The position numbers were made by a program, and so were the translations under genes. Below the pieces are notes generated by a model. It saw nothing but the letters and a program-made list of their open reading frames with translations, was not told the DNA's origin and searched no databases. 35,482 nt of DNA, taken from CASQEL01 sp036655975 (GTDB taxonomy: Bacteria; Desulfobacterota; Desulfovibrionia; Desulfovibrionales; Desulfovibrionaceae). The stretch covers positions 1-35,482 of the forward strand of contig JAVVPD010000011.1 of assembly GCA_036655975.1 (NCBI GenBank), in the 5' to 3' direction. How positions within the stretch are numbered: position 1 is the stretch's first letter; each line of letters begins with the position of its first letter. Below are positions 14,420 through 22,116 of the stretch, one piece after another.

Positions 14420-16465
14420 TTATGACTTCAGCTGATTAACCAATGTTAGCAACCTTTGCATCTGTTGATCCAGCGCTTCCATGCCTTGGTTGGCTTCATT
14501 CATAGCGGTAGCAATTTCTGAGGCCGAGTCGCTCACAACGCTGATAGATTCATTCATCTGCGCTGAGGAGGCCGATTGTTCTTCTGCGGCGGTGGCAATA
14601 GCGCGCACCATATCAGCAGCACACATTGCCAAGTGCACAATTTCTTCCAGAGTTGTTCCCGAGGTGGAGGCAAGGGCAGTGACCTCTTCAATGGCCTTCA
14701 CCGCGCCGACGACATTATCCACATTTCGATGCGTATCATGCTGAATATCATTAATGACAGAGCTGACTTCGGTTGTGGCGGACATCGTTTTTTCTGCCAA
14801 TTTACGCACTTCGTCAGCCACCACGGCAAAGCCCCGCCCCGCTTCACCCGCTCGGGCCGCTTCAATAGCGGCATTCAATGCCAGCAGATTTGTTTGATCG
14901 GCGATATCTGAAATAACAACCAAAATTTTATTAATTCCCTGCGCCAATTCATTCAAATGCTGCATATCTGTTTTAAGACTATTCGCATCATGCTGCACAT
15001 TGTTCATGCTGTTGACCATTTGGGAAACAATAGCAGAACCGTCACGCGCCCTGTTACGCATTTCTTCCGCACTTTTGGCAGCATCACCCGCATTTTTTGC
15101 CACATCAAGCACCGTTTCGTTCATCTGATCCATGGCGATAACCGTATTCTGCATTCTGCGGGCGGTTTCGGCCGTGGCCTGATCCGAACGGGAAATTTGC
15201 AAGGTTAAAGTGCTGCTAATTTTTTGGGCTTCATCCACCACCTGTCGGGTATTGTCTGCCACTTCCAAGATGGTTTTTTGACTTTTTTCTATGGCCATTT
15301 TCTGGCTGACAATCTCAGTATTATTAATCCACAGGGAAAGCACATGCTCCAAATGCCCTTGCGGATCACACAAAGGCGTTGCCAACGCTTCAATATAAAA
15401 TGTTTTGCCCGTAAAATTCGTGTATTCTCGTTCCAGCCGGCTGGAAACCTTATCGCGCAGGCAGGCTACGGTAGCGGTTTCAAAGTTGGCCTTCCCGTAC
15501 ATAAACTCACCCGACGTGCTGCCCAGATATTTATCCTGTGTACCCTCATGCCCCAGCAAGGTCAGCATGTCTTTGTTGGTATATGTCAGGGTATTATGAG
15601 CATCAAAAATAGCGCAGGCCACGGGCAAGGCATCAAAAACTCCATGCGAAAAAGCAAGCTCTTTCTGGAGTTTAGCCAGCAATTCGTTCAGAACCCGTGC
15701 CAGCACCCCCACCTCATTCCCCGTATCCATGATCAGAGGCGGCGTGTTCGAATCTTCGATCACCTTCTGGGCATAGGTCATGGTACGTTCCAGCGGGATA
15801 CACACAGAATAGTGATTGTACGCACAGGAGACAATGCAAAGCACCAGCATGAGCGCTAAACCACCAGCAACGACATAGATACGATCATCAAGCATATCAA
15901 AAAAACTCGACAGCGGTGCCATAATTTTCGTCACTTCCTGCGTATACGCGTCGCTGAACACCAGCCCTAGGGCATAGTCTTTATCCGGTGCGCGCTTAAC
16001 AGTAAACTGCCCCGAGCTATCCTTAAAATTCCCTTTCACGGCTTCCATGGCTTCGGTTTCCAAAGCGATCAGCGCGTCGGACAGACTGTTGGCCTGTTTA
16101 ATAAGCGCCAGTTCCGCCGCGCTTATACCATTGCTCTGCAGCAAATCCAGCAGGGGCACTTTTTCGCCAGGAGCTACCAGCCGATCTTGACTCCGGGGGA
16201 TACGGCCCGCCCGCTCATCCACCACCGCCAGATAGGCCTTTTCCATCTCGGGCTTGCCGGTGGCAGCATAGGTACGCACCAAGCGCGTTAATTCTTCAGA
16301 CGATCGTTGCAATTCCAAGGCCAGATTGCTTAACACTTTCTGCTGTGCAGTCGCGCGCATATTTTCTTCAACAGATGTATATAACTGAAATACGAGTACG
16401 CTAATGACACAGACAATCAAGACAATAGCAGTGCTAATTCCCGTAGTCGCTTTTTTAATAGTCAT
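14420..16465 (-). CDS. Methyl-accepting chemotaxis protein with HAMP and PAS domains
   Basis: Inner-membrane chemoreceptor that signals to CheA/CheW. TM1 at residues 11-29, periplasmic helical sensor region 30-195, TM2 196-217 (IYVVAGGLALMLVLCIVSCAY), HAMP about 219-270, a cytoplasmic PAS domain 272-385 (FDALPVACAIFDAHNTLTYTNKDMLTLLG...; FYIEALATPLCDPQGHLEHVLSLW), then the MCP signalling hairpin to residue 681 with the conserved tip ISDIADQTNLLALNAAIEAA / RAGEAGRGFAVVADEVRKLAE (518-558). No C-terminal CheR-docking pentapeptide is seen (end is LVNQLKS). The ligand is unknown; the PAS domain may bind a cofactor. The ATG at 16465 has a weak AGGAAA. A sigma-28-like promoter lies about 45-70 bp upstream, fitting flagellar-class control. 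Confidence 0.93.
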   Translation of the reverse strand: MTIKKATTGISTAIVLIVCVISVLVFQLYTSVEENMRATAQQKVLSNLALELQRSSEELTRLVRTYAATGKPEMEKAYLAVVDERAGRIPRSQDRLVAPGEKVPLLDLLQSNGISAAELALIKQANSLSDALIALETEAMEAVKGNFKDSSGQFTVKRAPDKDYALGLVFSDAYTQEVTKIMAPLSSFFDMLDDRIYVVAGGLALMLVLCIVSCAYNHYSVCIPLERTMTYAQKVIEDSNTPPLIMDTGNEVGVLARVLNELLAKLQKELAFSHGVFDALPVACAIFDAHNTLTYTNKDMLTLLGHEGTQDKYLGSTSGEFMYGKANFETATVACLRDKVSSRLEREYTNFTGKTFYIEALATPLCDPQGHLEHVLSLWINNTEIVSQKMAIEKSQKTILEVADNTRQVVDEAQKISSTLTLQISRSDQATAETARRMQNTVIAMDQMNETVLDVAKNAGDAAKSAEEMRNRARDGSAIVSQMVNSMNNVQHDANSLKTDMQHLNELAQGINKILVVISDIADQTNLLALNAAIEAARAGEAGRGFAVVADEVRKLAEKTMSATTEVSSVINDIQHDTHRNVDNVVGAVKAIEEVTALASTSGTTLEEIVHLAMCAADMVRAIATAAEEQSASSAQMNESISVVSDSASEIATAMNEANQGMEALDQQMQRLLTLVNQLKS

Positions 16466-16507
16466 GGCAGATTTCCTATAGTTTCTAAAATAGTCTCTTG
16501 CTCACAG

Positions 16508-16534
16508 TAATCGGCAATTCAAACCCAGGGTTTA
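16508..16534 (-). promoter_or_regulatory. Sigma-28 (FliA) type promoter for the chemoreceptor
   Basis: On the - strand: TAAA (complement of 16531-16534), exactly 15 nt, then GCCGATTA (complement of 16508-16515). The flagellar sigma-28 consensus is TAAA-N15-GCCGATAA, so seven of eight -10 bases and all four -35 bases match at the exact spacing. It sits about 43 bp before the ATG. Confidence 0.8.
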
Positions 16535-16543
16535 GGTTTGGTA

Positions 16544-16582
16544 TAAAAAAAACTGGCATACTTTGGGGGTATGCCAGTTTTT
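16544..16582 (-). terminator. Rho-independent terminator of the lactate permease gene
   Basis: A 14-bp perfect stem (16548-16561 with 16569-16582) with a 7-nt loop, followed on the - strand by a run of T (complement of 16552-16545, partly within the stem). It lies 64 bp after the permease stop and upstream of the chemoreceptor promoter. Confidence 0.92.
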
Positions 16583-16645
16583 AAAACCTAACCCCATAAT
16601 ATTTTTAAGTTATTAAGAGGGTTATATCCATATATGTTCTTTAGC

Positions 16646-18286
16646 TCAAGGCAACATCCAGCGCAAAGGCCCAGATTGCAGATAGGTTAACACACAGATA
16701 AACAGCGTCATCGCCAAGCTATGGCCCAGCGTAAAGCGGAAGAGATTGCCTTCCTGCCCGACCATATTTGTAGCGGCGGTAGCCACGCTGATGGACTGGG
16801 GCGAAATCATCTTCCCGGTCACACCACCCGAGGAGTTGGCAGCAACCGCCAATTCCGGAGGCATACCCACCACTTCAGCCGTGGAGCGCTGCATGCCGCA
16901 GAACAGGGCGTTGGACGAAGTGTCCGAACCTGTCAGGAACACGCCAAGCCAACCCAACAAAGGCGCAAAGAAGGGGAACAGGCCACCGGTCTTGGTGAAG
17001 CCGATACCCAAGGAAGAGCTCATCCCCGAATAGTTCATCAAGAAGGCCAAGCCCAAGATCATGGCAATGGTCAGGATGGGGAAGCGCAATTGCTGAATGG
17101 TGCGGAACAAACAGGAGAAAGCCTGACCGAAGGTATATTTCGGCATAAAGGGCACCGCAATCAGACCGGAGAGCAGAATAGCCGTACCACCAGCGGAAAG
17201 CCAGTTAAACTTGAAGTACGCGGCATAAGGGGCGTCGGTAGCCACAATGGGGGCGGTGCGGTTGACCATACCGTCCAAAGCGGGCCACGCAAAGCCCTTG
17301 GTGGCAATGGCACCGGTGAGCGTGTCAAGCATATTCTTGAACACAGGCAGGCCCCAGAAAAACACCATAACCGCAAGAATAATATAGGGAACCCAAGCGC
17401 GTAAGACCAAGCCCAAGCTGGGGGCCGCACCCGTCAAGTTCACCGGCACTTCACCTTCAAAGCGCCAAATCTGCGAGGGCTTCCACACGCGCAGCAATAA
17501 AATCAGCCCTGCCAACGCGACAATGGCCGACATAATATCCGGCAAGGTCGGGCCGTGGAAGTTTGAAAACACAAATTGCGAACCAGCAAAACACACCCCA
17601 GCCACGACAATGGCGGGCATAACTTCCAAAGAACGCTTGAAACCACACATGGTTACGCACAACCACAGTGGCACAACGATAGACAGGAAGGGCAATTGGC
17701 GACCCACAATTTTACTGATCACCATGGCGTCAAAACCAGACACCTGACCCGCCACAATAATGGGAACCCCAATGGCACCAAAGGCCACAGGGGCGGTGTT
17801 GGCGATCAAGCACAAACCCGCCGCATACAGCGGGTTGAAGCCCAAGCCCACCAGCATAGCGGCGGTAATAGCCACCGGCGTACCGAAGCCTGCCGTTCCT
17901 TCAATAAACGAACCGAAGGCAAAGGCAATAAAAATGGCTTGCAGACGACGATCGTCCGTAAGCCGCGCGAGGGATTCTTTGATATGCTCAAATTCTCCCG
18001 ATTCAACCGTCATGTTATACACCCAGACAGCAGTGATAACGATCCAAATAATGGGAAAAATTCCGTATGCAGCGCCGTAAACAACTGAGCTTACAGCGGT
18101 TTTTGCCGGCATTCCCCATACAAAAATCGCCAGTAGCAAAGATACGAGCAAGCCCACGCCTGCGGCATGATGCCCCTTTGCACGCCGTACCGCCAGCATA
18201 TAAAAGAGCATGATAAGCGGAATACCCGCCATTATTGCGGATAAAATAACATTACCCGATGGATCATACACCTGTGTCCACGACAT
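16646..18286 (-). CDS. lldP: L-lactate permease (LldP/LctP family)
   Basis: Inner-membrane proton-coupled lactate/glycolate carrier, in sulfate reducers feeding lactate oxidation. The protein closely follows the LldP pattern: WTQVYDPSGNVILSA at the N-terminus, SVVYGAAYGIFPIIWIVITAVWVYNMTV, FGSFIEGTAGFGTPVAITAAMLVGLGFNPLYAAGLCLIANTAPVAFGAIGVPIIVAGQVSG and, near the C-terminus, GVFLTGSDTSSNALFCGMQ and ANSSGGVTGKMISPQSISVA. About a dozen hydrophobic segments. The start is ATG 18286 (546 residues, near the usual 550) because of the strong AGGAGGG upstream and homology from MSWTQ; a start at 18355 would add 23 residues and bury that ribosome site. A perfect palindrome abuts the ribosome site. Lactate dehydrogenase genes are not in the window. 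Confidence 0.95.
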   Translation of the reverse strand: MSWTQVYDPSGNVILSAIMAGIPLIMLFYMLAVRRAKGHHAAGVGLLVSLLLAIFVWGMPAKTAVSSVVYGAAYGIFPIIWIVITAVWVYNMTVESGEFEHIKESLARLTDDRRLQAIFIAFAFGSFIEGTAGFGTPVAITAAMLVGLGFNPLYAAGLCLIANTAPVAFGAIGVPIIVAGQVSGFDAMVISKIVGRQLPFLSIVVPLWLCVTMCGFKRSLEVMPAIVVAGVCFAGSQFVFSNFHGPTLPDIMSAIVALAGLILLLRVWKPSQIWRFEGEVPVNLTGAAPSLGLVLRAWVPYIILAVMVFFWGLPVFKNMLDTLTGAIATKGFAWPALDGMVNRTAPIVATDAPYAAYFKFNWLSAGGTAILLSGLIAVPFMPKYTFGQAFSCLFRTIQQLRFPILTIAMILGLAFLMNYSGMSSSLGIGFTKTGGLFPFFAPLLGWLGVFLTGSDTSSNALFCGMQRSTAEVVGMPPELAVAANSSGGVTGKMISPQSISVATAATNMVGQEGNLFRFTLGHSLAMTLFICVLTYLQSGPLRWMLP

Positions 18287-18293
18287 AGACAGT

Positions 18294-18315
18294 CCCTCCT
18301 GCACACCTGTGTGCA
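18294..18315 (-). promoter_or_regulatory. Palindrome plus ribosome binding site before the lactate permease
   Basis: TGCACAC-CT-GTGTGCA (18300-18315) is a perfect 7-2-7 inverted repeat; its last base overlaps the first base of the - strand Shine-Dalgarno AGGAGGG (18300-18294). It could be a repressor operator or an mRNA hairpin that controls access to the ribosome site. Confidence 0.5.
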
Positions 18316-18474
18316 ATGACGATTGAAAAATAGAATGCAGCCAGTTCCAGAACAACTGACACCCTCAAAACACCTATTGCCTAAAATACTCGGCAAACAG
18401 CTAGCTAACAGACGGCACAACAGCTTTTTTGCTGATCTGCAAGGGGCTTATGACAATCTGTTATGCTCTGTAGC

Positions 18475-18503
18475 CATATAACACAGGTATTTGTGCAAAG
18501 CAA
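18475..18503 (-). promoter_or_regulatory. Tentative promoter of the lactate permease
   Basis: On the - strand: TTGCTT (complement of 18498-18503), a 17-nt spacer and TATATG (complement of 18475-18480), just downstream of a very A/T-rich stretch (18502-18550) that could act as an UP element. It would give a leader of about 180 nt. Matches are moderate. Confidence 0.3.
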
Positions 18504-18551
18504 AAAAATTATTTTATACTTATTTATGCTATATTATTAACAATATAATAT

Positions 18552-19592
18552 TTACCTGTTTTTTTTGCGACTTTCCAAATATTGCCGTACAGCTTTATTG
18601 TGCTCAGACAGATTAACGCTGAAGGCATGCTCGCCACCATCGCTTTTTGCGACAAAATAATAAAAATCGTGCACTTCGGGCTGTAATGCCGCCCGCAGTG
18701 AGGCCACCCCCGGCGAACAAATGGGGCCGGGAGGTAAACCGGGGCGCTGGTAGGTATTGTACAAATTGTTGGCATCGCCCAATTGACTGCGGCGCAGATT
18801 ACCGTCAAAGGCAGGGCCAATACCATAAATCACGGTGGGATCAGCCTGCAAAAGCATATTGGCTTTCAATCTGTTAGCATAAACGCCAGCCACTCTGGGC
18901 CTTTCTGCGGGGATAGCGGTTTCCCTTTCCACAATGGAGGCCAAGGTCACCAGTCTTTGCAATTCCGCCCCCTTGGGTTTTTGCCCGCCGGGCCAGAGGG
19001 GCGCGGTTTTTTGCCAAAAGGTGTCCACCAAACGCCCCGCAATGCTCCGAGCGTCTGCCAAAGTTGGGGAATCAGGTTTTTTTAACAGATAGGTATTCGG
19101 CAATAAAAAACCCTCAGCACTCGCAAAGGGGATACCGTAATGGCGTAAAAAAGCGGGATCGGTGATGACTGTTTGAAAATCTTCGGCGCGCACAAAACCC
19201 GCTTCACTCAAAGTTTGCCCCACTTCCCACCACGTCAATCCCTCACGCAGGGTGATGCGGTACAAAACCGGATGCCCGTTCACCAGCTGATCCAGCACTT
19301 TTTCAGGCTGCCAGCCCGTATTCAGGGCAAAACGCCCCGCCTGTAGGCGGGAATCCCACTGCTTATACCGAGCCAGCCAGCCAAAATACCGGGCATTGGT
19401 GATACAGCCTTTAGCCTGCAATTGTTCGGCCACCCGCCCAAAAGCGGTACCCGGCTCCACATCAAACAGCACCTCCTGCCCTTCGGCACTGGGCGGGGTG
19501 GCTAAAAAACGGGAGCCTTCCCAATACCCGTACCCCCCTGCCACCACGCCGGCCACCACAAAGAGGAAAAACAGCCTCATAAACCACTTCAT
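18552..19592 (-). CDS. mltG: Endolytic murein transglycosylase MltG (YceG-like)
   Basis: Inner-membrane lytic transglycosylase that cuts nascent peptidoglycan strands and may set glycan length. One N-terminal membrane segment (MRLFFLFVVAGVVAGGYGYW, residues 5-24), a LysM-like part about 40-110 (FDVEPGTAFGRVAEQLQAKGCI), then the catalytic domain with AEGFLLPNTYLL (159-170), LASIVERET with catalytic Glu222, and LLQADPTVIYGIG. Also PGLPPGPICSPGVASLRAAL, the conserved C-terminal motif. At 346 residues it is typical. The start is ATG 19592, which overlaps the ruvX stop as ATGA and has GGAG seven bases upstream (inside ruvX); the in-frame TTG at 19604 is rejected. It is the last gene of the M50-trpS-ruvX-mltG cluster. 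Confidence 0.93.
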   Translation of the reverse strand: MKWFMRLFFLFVVAGVVAGGYGYWEGSRFLATPPSAEGQEVLFDVEPGTAFGRVAEQLQAKGCITNARYFGWLARYKQWDSRLQAGRFALNTGWQPEKVLDQLVNGHPVLYRITLREGLTWWEVGQTLSEAGFVRAEDFQTVITDPAFLRHYGIPFASAEGFLLPNTYLLKKPDSPTLADARSIAGRLVDTFWQKTAPLWPGGQKPKGAELQRLVTLASIVERETAIPAERPRVAGVYANRLKANMLLQADPTVIYGIGPAFDGNLRRSQLGDANNLYNTYQRPGLPPGPICSPGVASLRAALQPEVHDFYYFVAKSDGGEHAFSVNLSEHNKAVRQYLESRKKNR

Positions 19593-20026
19593 GCCAGTCT
19601 CCAACGCGCTTCAGGTTCTGCTAGAAAGGATTCCAAAATACACACGGCTGCTTGTTGATCCAACACAGCCTTTTTGTGGGCACCGTACACCCCCGCACGG
19701 TGCAGGTCACCCTCCGCCGCGTAGGAACTGAGAAATTCCGGCATGAAATACACGGGCAGATCTACCCGCCGCTTCAGGCGTTCGACAAAATTACGCACTT
19801 GCCGAGTGGTGAGCGAATCTTCACCATTTTCCATCACGGGCAGGCCCACCACCAGCGCGGCGGGCTGCTCACGGCTAATACACGCCACCAATTGCGCCAA
19901 AAACAGCGCACGCGGGCTGCCCGCAGGCACACAAAGCGTACAACGCGGAAAGGCCATGCGCCCTCCCGCGTCGGTAACAGCAATGCCCGTGCGGGCAAGG
20001 CCATAATCAATCGCCAAAAACTTCAA
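19589..20026 (-). CDS. ruvX: RuvX/YqgF-family RNase H-fold nuclease
   Basis: Putative Holliday-junction resolvase, also implicated in 16S rRNA 5' processing. The RNase H-like fold starts with FLAIDYGLARTGIAVTD (catalytic D7), has LVVGLPVMENGEDSLTTRQVRNFVERL (family: VGLP..mdG....., F...L) and the C-terminal Asp/Glu region (FLSSYAAEGDLHRAG...KKAVLDQQAAVCILESFL), where D128 is the likely third acidic residue. The usual E/TSxxA motif reads PEFLSSYAAE. Length 145 is typical. The stop overlaps the mltG start by 4 nt and the start is 3 bp after trpS, so expression is coupled on both sides. Confidence 0.9.
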   Translation of the reverse strand: MKFLAIDYGLARTGIAVTDAGGRMAFPRCTLCVPAGSPRALFLAQLVACISREQPAALVVGLPVMENGEDSLTTRQVRNFVERLKRRVDLPVYFMPEFLSSYAAEGDLHRAGVYGAHKKAVLDQQAAVCILESFLAEPEARWRLA

Positions 20027-20029
20027 AAA

Positions 20030-21013
20030 TTACACACCCATTTTTTTACGCACCACATTCATGGTACGGGCAGCCACTTTGCGGGCCTTCGCATTGCCTG
20101 CTTGCAAAATCTCGCGCACAATATCGGGATTGTGGTCTAAAAAAGCCCGGCGATACTGCAAAGGTTCTAGCAATCCGGCAACATTTTTCAAAAAAATCTT
20201 CTTGCACTCTACACAGCCCAAGTGTGCGCCGGTGCAGCCGCTACGGATCTCCGCCTGTTCTTCCGCGCTAGCCAGCAACACATGATAGGGAAAAAGATTG
20301 CACACATCAGGGTTGCCCGCATCGGACTTGCGTAAGCGCGCGGGGTCGGTAAACATGCCCTTGACCTTTTGCGCCACCGTGTCCAGATCATCACGTAAAA
20401 AGATGCCGTTATTATAACTTTTTGACATCTTGCGCCCGTCAAGGCCGGGACATTTGGCTGCGGTGGTCAGGCGGGCTTCCGGTTCCAAAAACACATCCCC
20501 GTAAAGATGGTTAAAACGGCGCGCAATTTCGCGGGTCATTTCTAAATGGGGCAATTGATCCTGCCCCACCGGCACCCAACGGGTATGATACAACAAAATA
20601 TCCGAAGCCATCAGCACAGGATAACACATAAAACCCGCATTGCCGAGGTCCTTCGTGGTGATTTCCTGCTGCTGTTCCTTGTAGGTGGGGTTGCGCTCCA
20701 ACCACGACACCGGGGTAATCATAGACAAAAGCAAGGTAAGCTCCGCCGTACTTTTTACCGCAGACTGACGAAAAATAACGCATTTTTGGGGATCAAGGCC
20801 GGCGGCTATCCAGTCCTTAACCATTTCCAGCGTGTTGGAATTGATCTGCGACGGATCGGCAAAATCACTTGTCAGGGCATGCCAGTCTGCCACAAAAAAC
20901 AAGGCTTCCATTTCGTCCTGCATGGCTACCCAGTTTTTTAATACCCCAAAATAATGGCCCAAATGCAAGGGCCCTGTAGGGCGCATCCCTGAAACAATCC
21001 GTACAGTGTTCAT
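20030..21013 (-). CDS. trpS: Tryptophanyl-tRNA synthetase
   Basis: Class I aminoacyl-tRNA synthetase that charges tRNA-Trp. The HIGH-like motif is GPLHLGHYFG (14-23), the KMSKS loop is GRKMSKSYNN (193-202), and the dimer/tryptophan-binding part has FFVADWHALTSDF and MASDILLYHTRWVPVGQDQLPHLEMTREIARRFN. The C-terminal HLGCVECKKIFLKNV is found in one bacterial subgroup of the family. Length 327 is normal. The ATG at 21013 follows GGAGGAAGG. It lies 30 bp after the M50 protease gene and 3 bp before ruvX. Confidence 0.97.
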   Translation of the reverse strand: MNTVRIVSGMRPTGPLHLGHYFGVLKNWVAMQDEMEALFFVADWHALTSDFADPSQINSNTLEMVKDWIAAGLDPQKCVIFRQSAVKSTAELTLLLSMITPVSWLERNPTYKEQQQEITTKDLGNAGFMCYPVLMASDILLYHTRWVPVGQDQLPHLEMTREIARRFNHLYGDVFLEPEARLTTAAKCPGLDGRKMSKSYNNGIFLRDDLDTVAQKVKGMFTDPARLRKSDAGNPDVCNLFPYHVLLASAEEQAEIRSGCTGAHLGCVECKKIFLKNVAGLLEPLQYRRAFLDHNPDIVREILQAGNAKARKVAARTMNVVRKKMGV

Positions 21014-21043
21014 CCTTCCTCCATTTCCATAAAAAATACAAAC

Positions 21044-21715
21044 TTACAGACCAACTGCCAGTAATAAAGCCTCAGCAGACAAACGCACCAGCGGGCCGAG
21101 CACATAGCCAAGCCCCCCAGACATAAGCAAAAGGAGTAAAACCACAAAACCATAGCGTCCGGCATCCATATAGCGCCAAGCCCAATCAGTTGGCAAAAAA
21201 TACGCCAAAACCTTACTACCGTCCAGCGGAGGAATGGGCAACAAATTCAACCACGCCAAGCCGCAATTAATGATAATACCCGCTTGCAGCATCTGTAGGC
21301 CAAAAACATAGCTGCTGTTGTCCATCCACACGCTCGGCGGTAGGGCCACGACTGCCCCACGGAGCAGCAGCGCAAAGCCCAAGGCCAGCGCAAAATTGGT
21401 CAGCGGGCCTGCCAAGGCCACCAGCATCATATCCCGCACCGGATTACGGAAATACCGCGTATCCACGGGCACCGGTTTGGCCCAGCCAAAGACAAAAGAC
21501 CCCGTTAAGCTGGTCAAGGCAAAGACCAATAAACCCGTAGGGTCAATATGCGGCACAGGGTTGAGCGTTAAACGCCCCAATTGCCTCGCCGTGGGATCAC
21601 CGCGCCTAGACGCCACCCACCCGTGTGCCACTTCGTGCAGAATAATTCCGAGCAAAGCGGGGACGGCGGCAATGGCAAAGCGTTTCAAATAAAGTGCAAT
21701 ATCAGTTTCAAACAT
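21044..21715 (-). CDS. Site-2-protease-type (M50) membrane metalloprotease
   Basis: Intramembrane zinc protease of the small M50B group. The zinc site is LHEVAHGW (H27, E28, H31) in the first hydrophobic segment; the third ligand is D165 in NLLPIPPLDGSK (157-168). Five to six hydrophobic segments are visible. No PDZ or CBS domain is attached, and the protein is 223 residues, typical of the soluble-domain-free branch. The substrate is unknown. The ATG at 21715 has no clear ribosome site. It heads the cluster with trpS, ruvX and mltG and diverges from the ThiS-like gene with only about 45 bp between them. Confidence 0.9.
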   Translation of the reverse strand: MFETDIALYLKRFAIAAVPALLGIILHEVAHGWVASRRGDPTARQLGRLTLNPVPHIDPTGLLVFALTSLTGSFVFGWAKPVPVDTRYFRNPVRDMMLVALAGPLTNFALALGFALLLRGAVVALPPSVWMDNSSYVFGLQMLQAGIIINCGLAWLNLLPIPPLDGSKVLAYFLPTDWAWRYMDAGRYGFVVLLLLLMSGGLGYVLGPLVRLSAEALLLAVGL

Positions 21716-21760
21716 TCTTTGCGGCTATCATGAAGCCGAGCACAAAACAAGATATTTGTT

Positions 21761-22063
21761 GTGGGGGGGCTTGCCATTGCCCCCCTATCACCGCTAGTAT
21801 ACCGCAATGCAAACACGGTAGGTACGCCGCCCCCCCCAAAAGACGCACAGCCCTTTGCGCCCGCCACGGTAACCGTACTCTTGCAGCCGCAAGAAAAAAC
21901 ACTGGTGCTCAAACGCCCCAAAACCGCGCGCCAATTGCTCGCCGCCTTGGATCTGCGCGAAGAAACCGCCCTTGTGGCCCGCGAGGGGGAACTCCTAACG
22001 CCGGACAGACGCATTTACACAGGGGACACACTCTTGGTACGCAAGGTTGTTTCCAGCGGCTAA
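21761..22063 (+). CDS. ThiS/MoaD-like small beta-grasp protein
   Basis: The last about 65 residues look like a ubiquitin-like sulfur-carrier fold: strand TVTVLLQPQ, strand KTLVLKRP, helix TARQLLAALDL, strand TALVAREGELL, PDRRIYTGDTLLVRKVVSSG. Unlike working ThiS or MoaD, the end is SSG and not GG. The first about 35 residues are Pro-rich and of low complexity (TVGTPPPPKDAQPF) and may not be translated: the start is uncertain because GTG 21761 has no ribosome site and there is no in-frame ATG. Alternatives inside the ORF would cut the first beta strand. It lies 53 bp upstream of mtnA and diverges from the M50 protease. Whether it carries sulfur is unknown. Confidence 0.65.
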   Translation: MGGLAIAPLSPLVYRNANTVGTPPPPKDAQPFAPATVTVLLQPQEKTLVLKRPKTARQLLAALDLREETALVAREGELLTPDRRIYTGDTLLVRKVVSSG

Positions 22064-22116
22064 GGTTTGCCCGCCACACGACCTACTTTATTCGTCTTTT
22101 CAGGAGAACACGTATC

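Noticed and set aside
16721..17404. 227-residue + frame opposite the lactate permease
   Set aside because: Antisense shadow of a clear membrane protein; Gly/His/Arg-rich with no pattern.
21694..22116. 141-residue N-terminal extension of mtnA
   Set aside because: The stretch is low in family signal, overlaps the ThiS-like gene, and ATG 22117 has its own ribosome site and matches the MtnA N-terminus.
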